Shown here: positions 29,396-39,883 of the stretch, one piece after another
Numbering within the stretch: position 1 is the first letter of the stretch
Layout of the letters: the number at the start of each line of letters is the position of its first letter
Assembly: GCA_942491465.1 (NCBI GenBank)
Contig: CALOBA010000050.1
Span: forward strand, 1 to 64,000
Source of the DNA: CALOBA01 sp942491465
GTDB lineage: Bacteria > Pseudomonadota > Gammaproteobacteria > Chromatiales > Chromatiaceae
Direction of reading: 5' to 3'
DNA: 64,000 bases
The notes under the pieces: generated by a model
What the model saw: the letters and a program-made list of their open reading frames with translations, nothing else
What the model was told of the DNA's origin: nothing
Database searches by the model: none
Made by a program: the position numbers and the translations under genes

Positions 29396-29408
29396 TGACA
29401 CCCTGTCT
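29396..29408. promoter_or_regulatory. TGACA-N3-TGTC(A) palindrome, site 1
   Basis: TGACA CCC TGTCT; one mismatch from the perfect palindrome seen at 29637 and 29866. It lies about 120 bases ahead of the membrane-protein gene, a distance suited to an upstream activator site on the cluster side of the divergent region. Confidence 0.45.
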
Positions 29409-29476
29409 GCGCAAGGCTTTTTGTTGTTTACCGGAAGCCCAGCATGGGCCGGCGCCATGGCTTCACCCGGAATTCC

Positions 29477-29489
29477 TGACACAATGGCA
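29477..29489. promoter_or_regulatory. TGACA-N3-TGTCA-like palindrome, site 2
   Basis: TGACA CAA TGGCA; one mismatch in the right arm. It stands about 80 bases from site 1, that is, close to eight helical turns, on the same face if sites act together. The spacing argument is an inference. Confidence 0.4.
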
Positions 29490-29636
29490 GGCACGCCCGG
29501 AACACAGGTCCGGGCCAATGCCGTCCGCCAACCGATAACGGCCCATCCGATTGACAATTTTCAATTACAGACTCAATGGTTTGGAGTAATCGATCGAATC
29601 GACCACCATCGCTCGTCGCCCAACGTCGGGTAAACA

Positions 29637-29649
29637 TGACAAACTGTCA
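29637..29649. promoter_or_regulatory. TGACA-N3-TGTCA palindrome, site 3
   Basis: A perfect palindrome, TGACA AAC TGTCA, in the middle of the 635-base gap between the molybdoenzyme cluster and the sigma-54 response regulator. Perfect repeats of the same word in one intergenic region suggest a dimeric regulator, most simply the divergent response regulator itself. Confidence 0.5.
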
Positions 29650-29865
29650 GCTCCTGCCGCCAGCGCGGCGGCAGAGCCTCGCGACCAGATCATCACCCGG
29701 CAGCGCCGTCCGCCGAGCCCAGGCCGGCGTTGCAAAAACAGAACACCCGAGCCGAAAAATGTCGCAGATTCCCGACACAATCCATGGGTTTTTCCGTCTC
29801 GACGACGACACATCGGTCCCGAGACGGGCCGAGGTACCGTCGATACAAGGATCTGCGGCAGCAGA

Positions 29866-29878
29866 TGACAGAATGTCA
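29866..29878. promoter_or_regulatory. TGACA-N3-TGTCA palindrome, site 4
   Basis: A perfect palindrome, TGACA GAA TGTCA, 34 bases ahead of the chosen ATG of the response regulator. At this place it could serve autoregulation. The rest of the gap 29278-29912 holds no gene that I can support. Confidence 0.5.
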
Positions 29879-29912
29879 GGCAGGGTCACCATGGTATTCG
29901 CCGCCGACACCG

Positions 29913-31265
<1,353 letters not shown>

Positions 31266-31311
31266 GCGATTGTCGGAAACTTTCATACCAGATTGACAGA
31301 AATCACCTCAG

Positions 31312-32160
31312 CTAGGGCACAACCTCAACCCGCAGCTGCAGGCCATCGAAACGCGAGCCGCGGGCGCTGCCGGCGGACAGCAGCCCGCGCCTCGACCCCG
31401 CGGCGTCGGTGCGCGACCGCCCCAGGTCGATCCACTCGCCGAGCCGGCCGCTCACCCGCGTCTCGAGCACCACCTGGTCGAGGGCACCGCGCCGGTCCGG
31501 GCTCAAGCTGGCCTCCGCCGCGCGAATCTCGATGCTGACCCGCTCCCCCTGCACCCGCGGCCGGACGTAGAAGCCGCTGCCGCTGGACCGGTAGTCCACA
31601 CCGCGGCGGGTCACCACCCCCTCGGGTCCGACATAGCGCTCGCGATAGCCCACCGGATGCTCGCCGCCGACGGCGATGAACCCCTCCTGGCCGTCCAGCA
31701 CCCGCAGACGCTGTACCACCGTGCTGCCCCGGGACGCCGATTTGGCCAGGGCCCAGGCATCAGATCCCGACGCCCCATGGCCCCGCGACGACTCACCGAT
31801 GCGCACCCGCCCCTGGTCGCCGACGCGCTCATCCACCCGCACCCCGACGTCGACCCCGCTGGCCGAGCGCGCCCCCGCGCGGCGCACCTCCACCAGCAGG
31901 TTGCGTGCAGGCAGGTCCAAGCGCCGCAGGGCCTGGCGAATCTCCGCCAGGCCCTGCGGCGAGGCCCGCACCAGCAGGCTGGCATTGACCCCGCTGACGC
32001 TGCCGCCGGGACCGGCCAAGGGTGCGAGCACGGGCGCGAGGTCCTCGGCGAAGCGATGCTGCAGATCGATGATCGTCAGCGGATAATCCGCCATGGCAAC
32101 GAAGCCGAGCAGCAGCAAACAGCAACCGACTAGAGATTTGGTGACGATTCCGGAAGGCAT
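31312..32160 (-). CDS. Exported protein with a secretin N-domain (type II/III secretin-like)
   Basis: A 282-residue exported protein with a signal or N-terminal helix (LVGCCLLLLGFVAMADYP). PLTIIDLQHRFAEDLAPVLA, then SGVNASLLVRASPQGLAEIR and QALRRLDLPARNLLVEVR, match the N1-type domain of secretins such as PilQ or GspD, with the typical 'rRlDlPaRqllVEV' end. The rest (about 190 residues) is beta-rich and Arg/Ser-rich, without the membrane-inserting secretin core. It is therefore not a pore, but may bind or assist one. No pilus or secretion genes are nearby. Confidence 0.6.
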   Translation of the reverse strand: MPSGIVTKSLVGCCLLLLGFVAMADYPLTIIDLQHRFAEDLAPVLAPLAGPGGSVSGVNASLLVRASPQGLAEIRQALRRLDLPARNLLVEVRRAGARSASGVDVGVRVDERVGDQGRVRIGESSRGHGASGSDAWALAKSASRGSTVVQRLRVLDGQEGFIAVGGEHPVGYRERYVGPEGVVTRRGVDYRSSGSGFYVRPRVQGERVSIEIRAAEASLSPDRRGALDQVVLETRVSGRLGEWIDLGRSRTDAAGSRRGLLSAGSARGSRFDGLQLRVEVVP

Positions 32161-32249
32161 GATGGCGGTACCTGTGGACCTGAGCATTATCGGGGCCCCA
32201 ACGACCAAGAACCCGACCCCACCGGTGGCTGGAGCGACCTATAGATCGA

Positions 32250-32603
32250 TCACCCAACGGGGCATTTGTTGCCGTCCGCGTCGATACAGACGAAGGTGAC
32301 GGTGGTGGAAAAGATCTCGGGGCGAGTGCCGTCGTCGTTCCCCAGGACGCGGGCGCTGACGCGATAGCTGACCGAGGTGCGCCCGGTCCGCACCTTCTCG
32401 ACGTCGAACAGCAGGATGCTGCCGAGCTCTACGCGCTGCTTGTAGCTGACCTGCTCCATGCCGGCGGTGACGAAGGTCTTGCCCGGGTGCTCCAGCCGGG
32501 CGCAGATGTAGGCGGACTCGTCGACCCACTTCAGCATCGCCCCGCCGAAGAGAAAGCCGTAGTGGTTCAGATGCTCCGGCATCACCAGTTGGTAATTCTG
32601 CAA
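32250..32603 (-). CDS. Hot-dog-fold acyl-CoA thioesterase
   Basis: Acyl-CoA thioester hydrolase of the YciA/BFIT type, 117 residues. HLNHYGFLFGGAMLKWVDES contains the conserved N-x-G-x-x-FGG-x-x-L-x-x-D pattern, with the Asp as catalytic residue. FVTAGMEQVSYKQRVELGSI and TTVTFVCIDADGNKCPV complete the fold. The start is best read as TTG at 32603 behind GGGAG; no closer ATG suits. The protein is shorter than many family members but covers a complete hot-dog domain. It is divergent from ubiD. Confidence 0.8.
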   Translation of the reverse strand: MQNYQLVMPEHLNHYGFLFGGAMLKWVDESAYICARLEHPGKTFVTAGMEQVSYKQRVELGSILLFDVEKVRTGRTSVSYRVSARVLGNDDGTRPEIFSTTVTFVCIDADGNKCPVG

Positions 32604-32861
32604 GGTGGGTCTCCCGTTTGCGACGCACGAACGCCTCGTGCCGGCCTGTATGATCGCGCATCGCTCCTGTGCGAGGAAGCCGTCAGTCGCTTACCCCGCA
32701 AATCTTGAACAAACGGTCGAAGAAATTTCGATGCACAGCCCTCAAGCAGGTCCTCCCGTTCCGGCTGCGCCGTGTTGGATGTCCTGCGCCCCCCCCGGCG
32801 CTATACTCGCCTGCCTCCCGGCCGATACGGCCAGCAACCGGCAGCAAGCGACCCCAGCCCT

Positions 32862-34328
32862 ATGAAGTACCGTGACCTTCGCGATTTCATCGACCAGCTT
32901 GAGAGCCGCGGCCAGCTGCGGCGCATCGGCGTTGCGGTGGACCCCTACCTGGAGGTCACCGAGATCTGCGATCGCACGCTGCGCGCCGGCGGCCCGGCGC
33001 TGCTGTTCGAGCGCCCGAAGGGCTCGGACATCCCGCTGCTCGGCAACCTGTTCGGCACCCCGGAGCGGGTGGCCTTGGGCATGGGCGAGGAGTCGGTGGA
33101 GGCCCTGCGCGAGGTCGGCCGACTGCTGGCCTTCCTCAAGGAGCCCGACCCGCCCAAGGGCATGCGCCAGGCCTGGGAGAGCCTGCCGATCTTCAAGAAG
33201 GTGTTGGACATGGCGCCGAAGGTGCGCCGCAATCCCCCGTGCCAGGAGGTCGTGATCGAGGGCAAAGACGTCGACCTCGGCCGGCTGCCGATCCAGCACT
33301 GCTGGCCCGGCGACGCGGCACCGCTGATCACCTGGGGCCTGGTCATCACCCGCGGCCCGGATAAATCCCGGCAGAACCTGGGCATTTACCGCATGCAGGT
33401 GTTGGGGCGCAACCGGGTGATCATGCGCTGGCTCGCCCACCGCGGCGGCGCGCTCGACTTCCGCGACTGGCAGCGGGCGCATCCGGGCAAGCCGTTCCCG
33501 ATCTGCGTCGCCCTCGGGGCCGACCCGGCGACCATCCTCGGTGCCGTCACGCCGGTGCCGGATACGCTGTCGGAATACGCCTTCGCCGGCCTGCTGCGCG
33601 GCAGCCGCACCGAGCTGGCGCGGGCCAAAGGCGCGGACCTGCAGGTGCCCGCCAGCGCCGAGATCGTGCTCGAGGGCCACCTGCACCCCGACGACATGGC
33701 CGACGAGGGCCCGTTCGGCGACCACACCGGCTACTACAACGAGGTCGACCGCTTCCCGGTGTTCACCATCGAGCGCATCACCCAACGCCGCGCGCCCATC
33801 TACCACAGCACCTACACCGGCCGCCCGCCGGACGAGCCGGCCATCCTCGGCGTCGCCCTGAACGAGGTCTTCGTACCCATCCTGCAAAAGCAGTTCCCCG
33901 AGATCCAGGACTTCTACCTGCCCCCGGAGGGTTGCTCCTATCGCCTGGCCGTGGTCAGCATCAAGAAGCAATACCCCGGCCACGCCAAGCGCGTGATGAT
34001 GGGGGTCTGGTCGTTCCTGCGCCAGTTCATGTACACCAAGTTCGTCATCATCGTCGACGACGACTGCAACACGCGCGACTGGAAGGACGTCATCTGGGCC
34101 ATGACCACGCGCATGGACCCGGTGCGCGATACCGTCACCATCGAGAACACGCCCATCGATTACTTGGACTTCGCCTCTCCGGTCTCCGGCTTGGGCTCCA
34201 AGATCGGCTTCGACGCCACCAACAAATGGCCCGGCGAGACCAGCCGGGAATGGGGCCAGCCGATCCGGATGGACGCAGCGGTCAAGGCGCGGGTCGATGC
34301 GATCTGGGGACAGCTCGGGATCGATTGA
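32862..34328 (+). CDS. ubiD: 4-hydroxy-3-polyprenylbenzoate decarboxylase
   Basis: UbiD decarboxylase of ubiquinone synthesis, 488 residues, full length. It uses prenylated FMN made by UbiX. The sequence opens with MKYRDLRDFIDQLESRGQLR and has PIQHCWPGDAAPLITWGLVI, NLGIYRMQVLGRNRVIMRWL, and DEGPFGDHTGYYNEVDRFPV. YTKFVIIVDDDCNTRDWKDV and GLGSKIGFDATNKWPGE are also characteristic. The start at 32862 is chosen over the upstream frame extension, which is Pro-Arg-rich and not conserved. It is a single gene, divergent from the thioesterase. Confidence 0.95.
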   Translation: MKYRDLRDFIDQLESRGQLRRIGVAVDPYLEVTEICDRTLRAGGPALLFERPKGSDIPLLGNLFGTPERVALGMGEESVEALREVGRLLAFLKEPDPPKGMRQAWESLPIFKKVLDMAPKVRRNPPCQEVVIEGKDVDLGRLPIQHCWPGDAAPLITWGLVITRGPDKSRQNLGIYRMQVLGRNRVIMRWLAHRGGALDFRDWQRAHPGKPFPICVALGADPATILGAVTPVPDTLSEYAFAGLLRGSRTELARAKGADLQVPASAEIVLEGHLHPDDMADEGPFGDHTGYYNEVDRFPVFTIERITQRRAPIYHSTYTGRPPDEPAILGVALNEVFVPILQKQFPEIQDFYLPPEGCSYRLAVVSIKKQYPGHAKRVMMGVWSFLRQFMYTKFVIIVDDDCNTRDWKDVIWAMTTRMDPVRDTVTIENTPIDYLDFASPVSGLGSKIGFDATNKWPGETSREWGQPIRMDAAVKARVDAIWGQLGID

Positions 34329-34363
34329 GGCCGCCGCGCTGGAGCGTCGTCGCGATCGACCAA

Positions 34364-34397
34364 CAAAAAATGCCGGCCCGCGCGGGCGGGCCGGCAT
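34364..34397 (-). terminator. Intrinsic terminator of the RRM protein gene
   Basis: ATGCCGGCCCGC pairs with GCGGGCCGGCAT around a 4-base loop, 12 base pairs. On the minus strand the stem is followed by TTTTTTG, so it ends transcripts coming from the RRM gene at 34424. It could also slow ubiD transcripts from the other side. Confidence 0.85.
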
Positions 34398-34423
34398 GTG
34401 CGTCCGGCTCGATTATGAAGCGG

Positions 34424-34690
34424 TTAGAAACGCCGCGGCGGGCGCTCGGTGCGGGGCCGGGCCTGGTTGACGGTCAGCTTGCGCCCGTCCTGGTCGCTGT
34501 CGTGCAGGCCGCTGATGGCCTGCTCGGCGGCGCCGTCGTCGGGCATGTCGACAAAGCCGAAGCCCTTGGACTGACCGGAGAACTTGTCCGTAATGACGTC
34601 CGCGCTTGCCACTTCGCCGTATTCGCTGAACAGCTCGCGCAGGGTGTCATCGGTGACGCTGTATTTCAGGTTGCCTACGTAGATCCTCAT
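34424..34690 (-). CDS. RNA-binding protein with a single RRM
   Basis: An 88-residue RNA-recognition-motif protein, like the cold-inducible Rbp proteins of cyanobacteria and proteobacteria. RNP2 is IYVGNL (residues 3-8) and RNP1 is KGFGFVDM (about 42-49). The fold is complete; the C-terminal tail is Arg/Pro-rich (RPRTERPPRRF). The start at 34690 gives the usual compact form. It is followed by a strong intrinsic terminator. The 5' side includes two hairpins (GGCAT-CAG-ATGCC and GCCGGCC-AAAGG-GGCCGGC), which might matter for cold or RNA-level control, though this is not shown. Confidence 0.9.
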   Translation of the reverse strand: MRIYVGNLKYSVTDDTLRELFSEYGEVASADVITDKFSGQSKGFGFVDMPDDGAAEQAISGLHDSDQDGRKLTVNQARPRTERPPRRF

Positions 34691-35129
34691 CGCTCGATAC
34701 TCGACACATGCGTGCATTGAACTCGCGAGCACCGACGACCGATCAACGCACAAATCGGCAGCCGGTGAACGGCATCAGATGCCGTATCCCTGCGGAGCCG
34801 GCCAAAGGGGCCGGCCCGCCAGCGTTGGTGTCGTCGAGCACGCCGGGGAGCGGTCGCATTGCTTGCGGCGGGGCGCGGGATAGGGGCTGGGGCCTGGGGT
34901 GAGATCAGCGTCGGTGTGACGCGGCGGGCGAGGATGCCCGCGCAGACCAGCACGAAGCCAAGCGAGGCCCCGGACGCATTCACCGGAGCAATGGGCGGAT
35001 ATCGCTTTCCTGAGACGGCTTGGATTCAGACCCCTGATTCTGCTAACGCTGGTAGTGGAATGGACTCTAGTCGAACCTCGGCACAGCGTCAACAGCGCGC
35101 CACGCGGTTGCGCCCGCGCACGTCGGCCC
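34691..35129. other. Gene-free stretch ahead of the RRM gene
   Basis: 439 bases without a gene I can support. It contains the hairpin GCCGGCC/GGCCGGC at 34797-34815 and a smaller one at 34771-34783. The short open frames here look like overlaps of chance. It should hold the promoter of the RRM gene and the 3' end region behind the repair ATPase gene. Confidence 0.5.
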
Positions 35130-38100
35130 TCAAACGCGGGCGGCAGCGCCCAGATCATGGTCGTGAAAGCCGTCCTCGCCCAAGGCCTCGCGGGCCAGGT
35201 CGCGCAGATGGCGGTGGTGGGTGAAGAGCAGGACCTGGGTCTGCAAGGCGAGCTCGCGCAGCATCGGCAGCACGGCCAGGCAGCGACGGTCGTCGAAGGT
35301 CATCAGCAGGTCGTCGAGGAGCATCGGCATCGGCTCGTGGTGGGCCAGATGGCGCTCGACGGCGGCCATGCGCAGCGCCAGGTAGAGCTGATCGCGGGTG
35401 CCGTCGCTCATGCCCTCGACACCGACCTCGGCATCGCCGCGCAGCCCCACCAGCACCGGGGTGTCGTCGCCGGCGAAGGCGGTGCCGAGCCCGTCGAAGC
35501 TGGCGGCGGTGGCACGTCGGAACAGCACCCCGGCACGGGCCAGCAGCGGGCCTTGGCTGTCGCGGCGGTGGCGCTCGATGACCTCCCCCAGCAGCCGCAG
35601 CGCCAGCTGCAGGCGCAGATAGCGGGCGGCGTCGCGACGGATGCGCGCGGCGGTGCCCTTGGCGTCCTGCAGATGGGCGGCGGCGTCGACGCCGGCGCGT
35701 TCCAGCCGGGCCTGCTCCGCGCCGGCCTCATGCAGCGCGCGCAGGGCCTGGTCGCGCTCGCGCTGGAGCCCGGCGATGGCCTGGTCGAGCCCTTGGCGCT
35801 CAGCCGCCAGGCCATCGGCATCTTCGCCACGCACGCGCTCGATGAAGGCGTCCAGCGGCTCGCCGCGGGCCACCGGGTACAGGCTTTGGCGGCGCTGCTC
35901 GATCTCGGCGTCGATGGCGCGGCGCCGTTTGAGATGTTCCAGCAGCGCCGCCAGGTCCTGCTCGTGGGCGATGCCGGCGCGGGTCAGCTGCGCGGCCAAT
36001 CGGCGCTCGTCCGCGGCCAGCGCGGCGCGCGCCGCCGGCAGCCGTTCGCGCTCGTCGTCCAGGTCGCGCCGGGCCGCATCCTGGCGGACCTTGCGCGCGC
36101 GGGCCTCGGCCAAGGCCTGCCACAGGGCTGGCGCGCGGGCGTCGGCGCTGCCGGCGGGCAGGTCGACGACATCGGCCAGGGCCTGGACCTTGGCGTCGTA
36201 GGCGGCGATGTCCTGCTGCGTTTTGGCCAGGGTGTCGGCATCGGCCCGCCAGCGGTCGTAGACGGCCACCAGGGCGTTGCGCTGCTCCAGCAGCTGGAGC
36301 ACGGTGGCGGTGTCGGCATCCGCCGGCAGCGCCAGCGCCCGGCAGCGTTGCTGCCAGGCCGAGCGCGCCTCGGCCTCGGTCTGCGCCAGCGCCGGCAGCG
36401 CCGCTTCCAGCGCGGCCAGGTCGCCGCGCTGCTCGCGCAGGCGCTCGCTCAGCTGCTCGCGGGCGCCGCGGGCCTGGTCGGCCGCGCGGATCTGCTGCTG
36501 CGCCGCCGCACGCAGGGCCGCAAGGTCGTCGCCCGGGGTATCCGCCAGCAGCGGGCGCAGCACCGCCAGGGCGGCGTCGATGCTGTCCCCGGCCTGGGTC
36601 TGCTCCGCGGCCGCCGATTGCCACAGCGTAAACGCCTCGCGCAGCGCCAGCCAATGATCGCGCCATTCCTGCATCTGCGCCGGCGGGCCGGGCTCCAGGC
36701 CGCAACCGGCCCAGGCCTGCTGCCAACGCCGTTGCCAATGGGCGCGGGCGTCTGCGGCATCGGTGCGGGCCTTGCGTGCGCGCTCGGCATCGTCGGCGGC
36801 GCTCTGTATCTGCTCGCGCAGGGTCTCGGCGCGGGCCACGGCGTCGGCGTCGGCGCGCAGCCGGTCGGCGATCTGGTCGGCGTGGTGCACGGCCTGCGGG
36901 TAGGTCTCGGCCAGGGCGGCATCGTCGGGCTGGCGCTCGCCGGGGCCGTCGCGCCAGCGGGCGACGACGCGCTGCCAGGTATGGTCGCGCTGTGCGCGGG
37001 CCTGGCGCAGGTCCTGCTCCGTCGGCAGGACGCCGCGACGCTCCAACCGTTTGAGATCATCGCCCAGCCGACGACCGCGGGCCTGCGCATCGTCGGCATC
37101 GGCGCTCGCCCGGACCAGGTCCGCATCGATGCGGGCGTCCTCGTCGGCGCATTGGCGCAGCGCCGCCATCGGCGGTACCGGCAGCGCGCAGGCAGCGGCC
37201 GGCTCCTCGGGGGCGCCGGGCAGGAGCTGGCGCTTGGCGGCGCAGTCGCGGGCCGCCGCCGCTAGGCGGGTCTCCAGCTCCGGCAGACGCGCGGCCTGCG
37301 CCGCCGCGACCTCGGTGCGCGCCAGGGCGTTGCGCAGCGGGGTCGGGTCGGCGACGGGGATGGCGTCGAGCCGGGCCTGGAGCTGCTCCAGCGCATGCCG
37401 GTGCTCGGCCAGCTTCCGGCGCTGGGTGCGGGTCTCGGCCGTTGCCCCGTCCAGGACGGTGGCGGTGGCGCGCAGCGATAGGGCGGCCTCGGCGTCGGCG
37501 CGCAGGGACTCGACCGCCGCTGGGTCGTCGTCGACGCCGAGGGCGCGCCTGCCGGCCGCCAGCTCCGCGGCCAGGCGGGCCTGCTCGGCGGCCAGCGCGG
37601 CACGCGCGTTGCGGCGCTCGCGCTGCACGGCGAGGGCCGCGTGCAGCGACTCGATCTCGCCGGCCTGGTCCAGCAGGCGCTGGTCCGGGCGGTTGTGCTC
37701 GACGCGCTCGCGCAGCCGGGCGATACTCCGCTCCAGATCGGTGCGGCCGTCGCGGGCCCGATTGCGATCCGCCTGGGCCTGCTCGGTCTCGTCGATGAAG
37801 CCGGCACCGCAGTCCGGCAACGGCGGCAGCTCGGCGCGCCGCCGTTCCTGCTCGGCCAGGGCGCCGATGACCGGCAGCGCGTCGAGGCAGCGCTGCACCC
37901 AGTCGCGCCGCGCGTTGTGCTCGCGCAGCGTCTGCTCCAGCCGCTCCCGCGCCGTCTCGGCCGCAGCCACCGCGCTCAGGGTCTGCTCCCAATCCTCCGG
38001 GCGCACCAGGGCGTCGCGGCTGGCCTCCAAGCCTTGCTTGTACTCGGCCAGCAGCGGGCGAATGCTGACCCCTTTGCTCTTGCGGCCGTCGAACAGCGCG

Positions 38101-38609
38101 GCGGCCTCGGCCTCCAGCGCCTCGCGGATGCGATGCACCGGCGTGCCGGCCAGGCTGGCGGAGAACAGGGCCTGGCCGATCTCGCCCTTGCCCTGCAGCA
38201 GGGCCTCGGCGCCGGCGCGCAGGCGATCGGAGTCCAGCGCAAACACCGTGGCGAAGAGGTCGCGGTCCACGCCGCCGAGCAGGCCGCCCAGGGCATCCTC
38301 CGGCAGCGGCGCGCCGTCGGCATCGAGCAGGGTGTTCTTGTTGCCCTTGCGGCGCTGCACCGCGAGGGAGCGGCCGTCGCGCCCGACCAGGGTTGCGGCG
38401 ATGCGCAGGGTGCGATACTCATGCAGGAAGGCGTCGGTGGTCTGCCCGGGGATGCCGTAGAGCAGGTCGCCGACGGCGCGCAGCAGCGAACTCTTGCCGG
38501 CCTCATTGGGGCCGAAGATCAGGTGCAGGTCGGCGCGGTCGGCGGACAGGTCCAGGGCGAAATCGGTGAACGGCCCGAAGGCCGGGGCCGCTAGGCGGGC
38601 GATCCTCAT
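35130..38609 (-). CDS. YhaN/SbcC-like DNA repair ATPase
   Basis: SMC-like ATPase of 1,159 residues. Walker A is IFGPNEAGKSSLLRAVGDLL (about residues 31-50). The C-terminal end has the Walker B PMLLDDLLMTFDDRRCLAVL and LLFTHHRHLRDLARE. Between lie more than 800 residues of Ala/Arg/Glu/Leu-rich coiled coil. YhaN-type proteins pair with a YhaO/SbcD-like nuclease, which is the next gene upstream with a 4-base overlap (ATGA). The complex is expected to bind and trim DNA ends. No Cys-x-x-Cys zinc hook is obvious at the middle, in contrast to Rad50/SbcC. Confidence 0.88.
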   Translation of the reverse strand: MRIARLAAPAFGPFTDFALDLSADRADLHLIFGPNEAGKSSLLRAVGDLLYGIPGQTTDAFLHEYRTLRIAATLVGRDGRSLAVQRRKGNKNTLLDADGAPLPEDALGGLLGGVDRDLFATVFALDSDRLRAGAEALLQGKGEIGQALFSASLAGTPVHRIREALEAEAAALFDGRKSKGVSIRPLLAEYKQGLEASRDALVRPEDWEQTLSAVAAAETARERLEQTLREHNARRDWVQRCLDALPVIGALAEQERRRAELPPLPDCGAGFIDETEQAQADRNRARDGRTDLERSIARLRERVEHNRPDQRLLDQAGEIESLHAALAVQRERRNARAALAAEQARLAAELAAGRRALGVDDDPAAVESLRADAEAALSLRATATVLDGATAETRTQRRKLAEHRHALEQLQARLDAIPVADPTPLRNALARTEVAAAQAARLPELETRLAAAARDCAAKRQLLPGAPEEPAAACALPVPPMAALRQCADEDARIDADLVRASADADDAQARGRRLGDDLKRLERRGVLPTEQDLRQARAQRDHTWQRVVARWRDGPGERQPDDAALAETYPQAVHHADQIADRLRADADAVARAETLREQIQSAADDAERARKARTDAADARAHWQRRWQQAWAGCGLEPGPPAQMQEWRDHWLALREAFTLWQSAAAEQTQAGDSIDAALAVLRPLLADTPGDDLAALRAAAQQQIRAADQARGAREQLSERLREQRGDLAALEAALPALAQTEAEARSAWQQRCRALALPADADTATVLQLLEQRNALVAVYDRWRADADTLAKTQQDIAAYDAKVQALADVVDLPAGSADARAPALWQALAEARARKVRQDAARRDLDDERERLPAARAALAADERRLAAQLTRAGIAHEQDLAALLEHLKRRRAIDAEIEQRRQSLYPVARGEPLDAFIERVRGEDADGLAAERQGLDQAIAGLQRERDQALRALHEAGAEQARLERAGVDAAAHLQDAKGTAARIRRDAARYLRLQLALRLLGEVIERHRRDSQGPLLARAGVLFRRATAASFDGLGTAFAGDDTPVLVGLRGDAEVGVEGMSDGTRDQLYLALRMAAVERHLAHHEPMPMLLDDLLMTFDDRRCLAVLPMLRELALQTQVLLFTHHRHLRDLAREALGEDGFHDHDLGAAARV

Positions 38610-39856
38610 GCCTCGCCCCCGGTGTGGCGCAGGGATTCGAGCAGCAGTGCCCGCACCTCGCCGATCAGCGCCGCGCGGCCTGGTGGCGCCATGGCGTCCT
38701 CCAGCCCGTGGCGCAGTTCGGCGGGCAGGCTGCCGAGTAGCTCGCGCACCGCGGGCGGCGCCTCCAGCGCCATGGCCTCCTCATCGAGGCCGGCAAGCAG
38801 GATGGCGGTCAGCTCATCGCGCTCGGCGAGCACGGCCAGGTCGTAGACCGGCGTGGTGGCCGACTCCAGTTCCTCGATCCAGATCCGATCGCCGCCGACG
38901 GTCTGTCCGCGGGCCTGGCACTGGGCGCGCCACCCCGGCAGGTCCCGGGCCAGCGCCCCGTGCAGCGCGGTGCTGCCGATGAGCACCAGCCGCGCCGCGA
39001 GCAGGCGCTCGTCGGCCGCGTCCAGCGCCCCGGCCAGCGCATCGCCGATGCGGGCCAGGGCCTGCTCCTGCGCATCGACGTCGGTCAAGTCCACTTCCAG
39101 ACGCGCCCAACGCACCACATCCAGCGGCCGGTGGACCGCATCGACCACCTCCAGCGCGTCATTCACGCTCACCAGCTGGCAGCCGCGGGGGCCGCTCTCG
39201 CGCACATGCCGGCCCTGCAGATTGCCGGGGAAGACCACCCAGGGGTCGCGGGCGAGCACCTGCGGCTGGTGCACGTGGCCCAGCGCCCAGTAGTCGTAGC
39301 CCTTGCCGGCGAGGTCCGCCAGCGTGCACGGGGCGTAGGTATCGTGGCCCGGCGCACCGGTCAGGCTGGTGTGCAGCAGGCCGATGTTGAACCGCCCCGG
39401 GGACGGGCGCGGATACTCCGGCACCAGGTTCTCCGGCAGCTTGCGGTTCGGGAAGCCGCGGCCGTGGATGGCCACCGGCAGGCCGTCCACCTCCCGTGTC
39501 TGGGGCGCGCGGGTGGAGAAGGTGTGCACGTTGTCCGGCAGGTCGAGCCGACGCGTCAGCGTGGATGCGGCATCGTGATTGCCGGCGATCACATAGACCG
39601 GGATGCCCGCCGCGCGCAGCCGCACCATCTGCCGGGTGAAGAACAGCCCGGTGCTGAAGTCCCGCCAGTCGCCGTCGTAGAGGTCGCCGGCGATGAGCAC
39701 GAAGTCCACCGCCTCATCGACGGCCAGGGCGACCAGTTGCTCGAAGGCCCGGCGCGTGGCCCCGCGCAGCAGCCCGACCGGCGCGCCCTCGTAGGCGTCG
39801 AGGCCGAGCAGCGGGCTGTCGATGTGGGTGTCGGCGGTGTGGATAAAGCGGAACAT
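38606..39856 (-). CDS. YhaO/SbcD-like metallophosphoesterase exonuclease
   Basis: Mre11-family nuclease, 416 residues. The metal-binding motifs are intact: FIHTADTHIDSPLLG, VLIAGDLYDGDWRDF, VYVIAGNHDAAST, LHTSL and YWALGHVHQPQVL. The last 150 residues form the capping region and an acidic/hydrophobic tail that probably binds the ATPase partner. Its stop overlaps the start of the YhaN-like gene, so the two are made together. It is expected to act in the processing of double-strand breaks or blocked DNA ends. Confidence 0.9.
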   Translation of the reverse strand: MFRFIHTADTHIDSPLLGLDAYEGAPVGLLRGATRRAFEQLVALAVDEAVDFVLIAGDLYDGDWRDFSTGLFFTRQMVRLRAAGIPVYVIAGNHDAASTLTRRLDLPDNVHTFSTRAPQTREVDGLPVAIHGRGFPNRKLPENLVPEYPRPSPGRFNIGLLHTSLTGAPGHDTYAPCTLADLAGKGYDYWALGHVHQPQVLARDPWVVFPGNLQGRHVRESGPRGCQLVSVNDALEVVDAVHRPLDVVRWARLEVDLTDVDAQEQALARIGDALAGALDAADERLLAARLVLIGSTALHGALARDLPGWRAQCQARGQTVGGDRIWIEELESATTPVYDLAVLAERDELTAILLAGLDEEAMALEAPPAVRELLGSLPAELRHGLEDAMAPPGRAALIGEVRALLLESLRHTGGEA

Positions 39857-39883
39857 CGGTGGTCGGATCGCGGGCGAGGGGCC

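Noticed and set aside
29428..29910. Short open frames in the divergent regulatory gap
   Set aside because: They overlap the palindromic sites, lack ribosome sites and have no protein-like composition.
35055..38594. Plus-strand frames over the YhaN-like gene
   Set aside because: They are shadows of a high-GC gene; the minus-strand protein has Walker A and B and a coupled partner.
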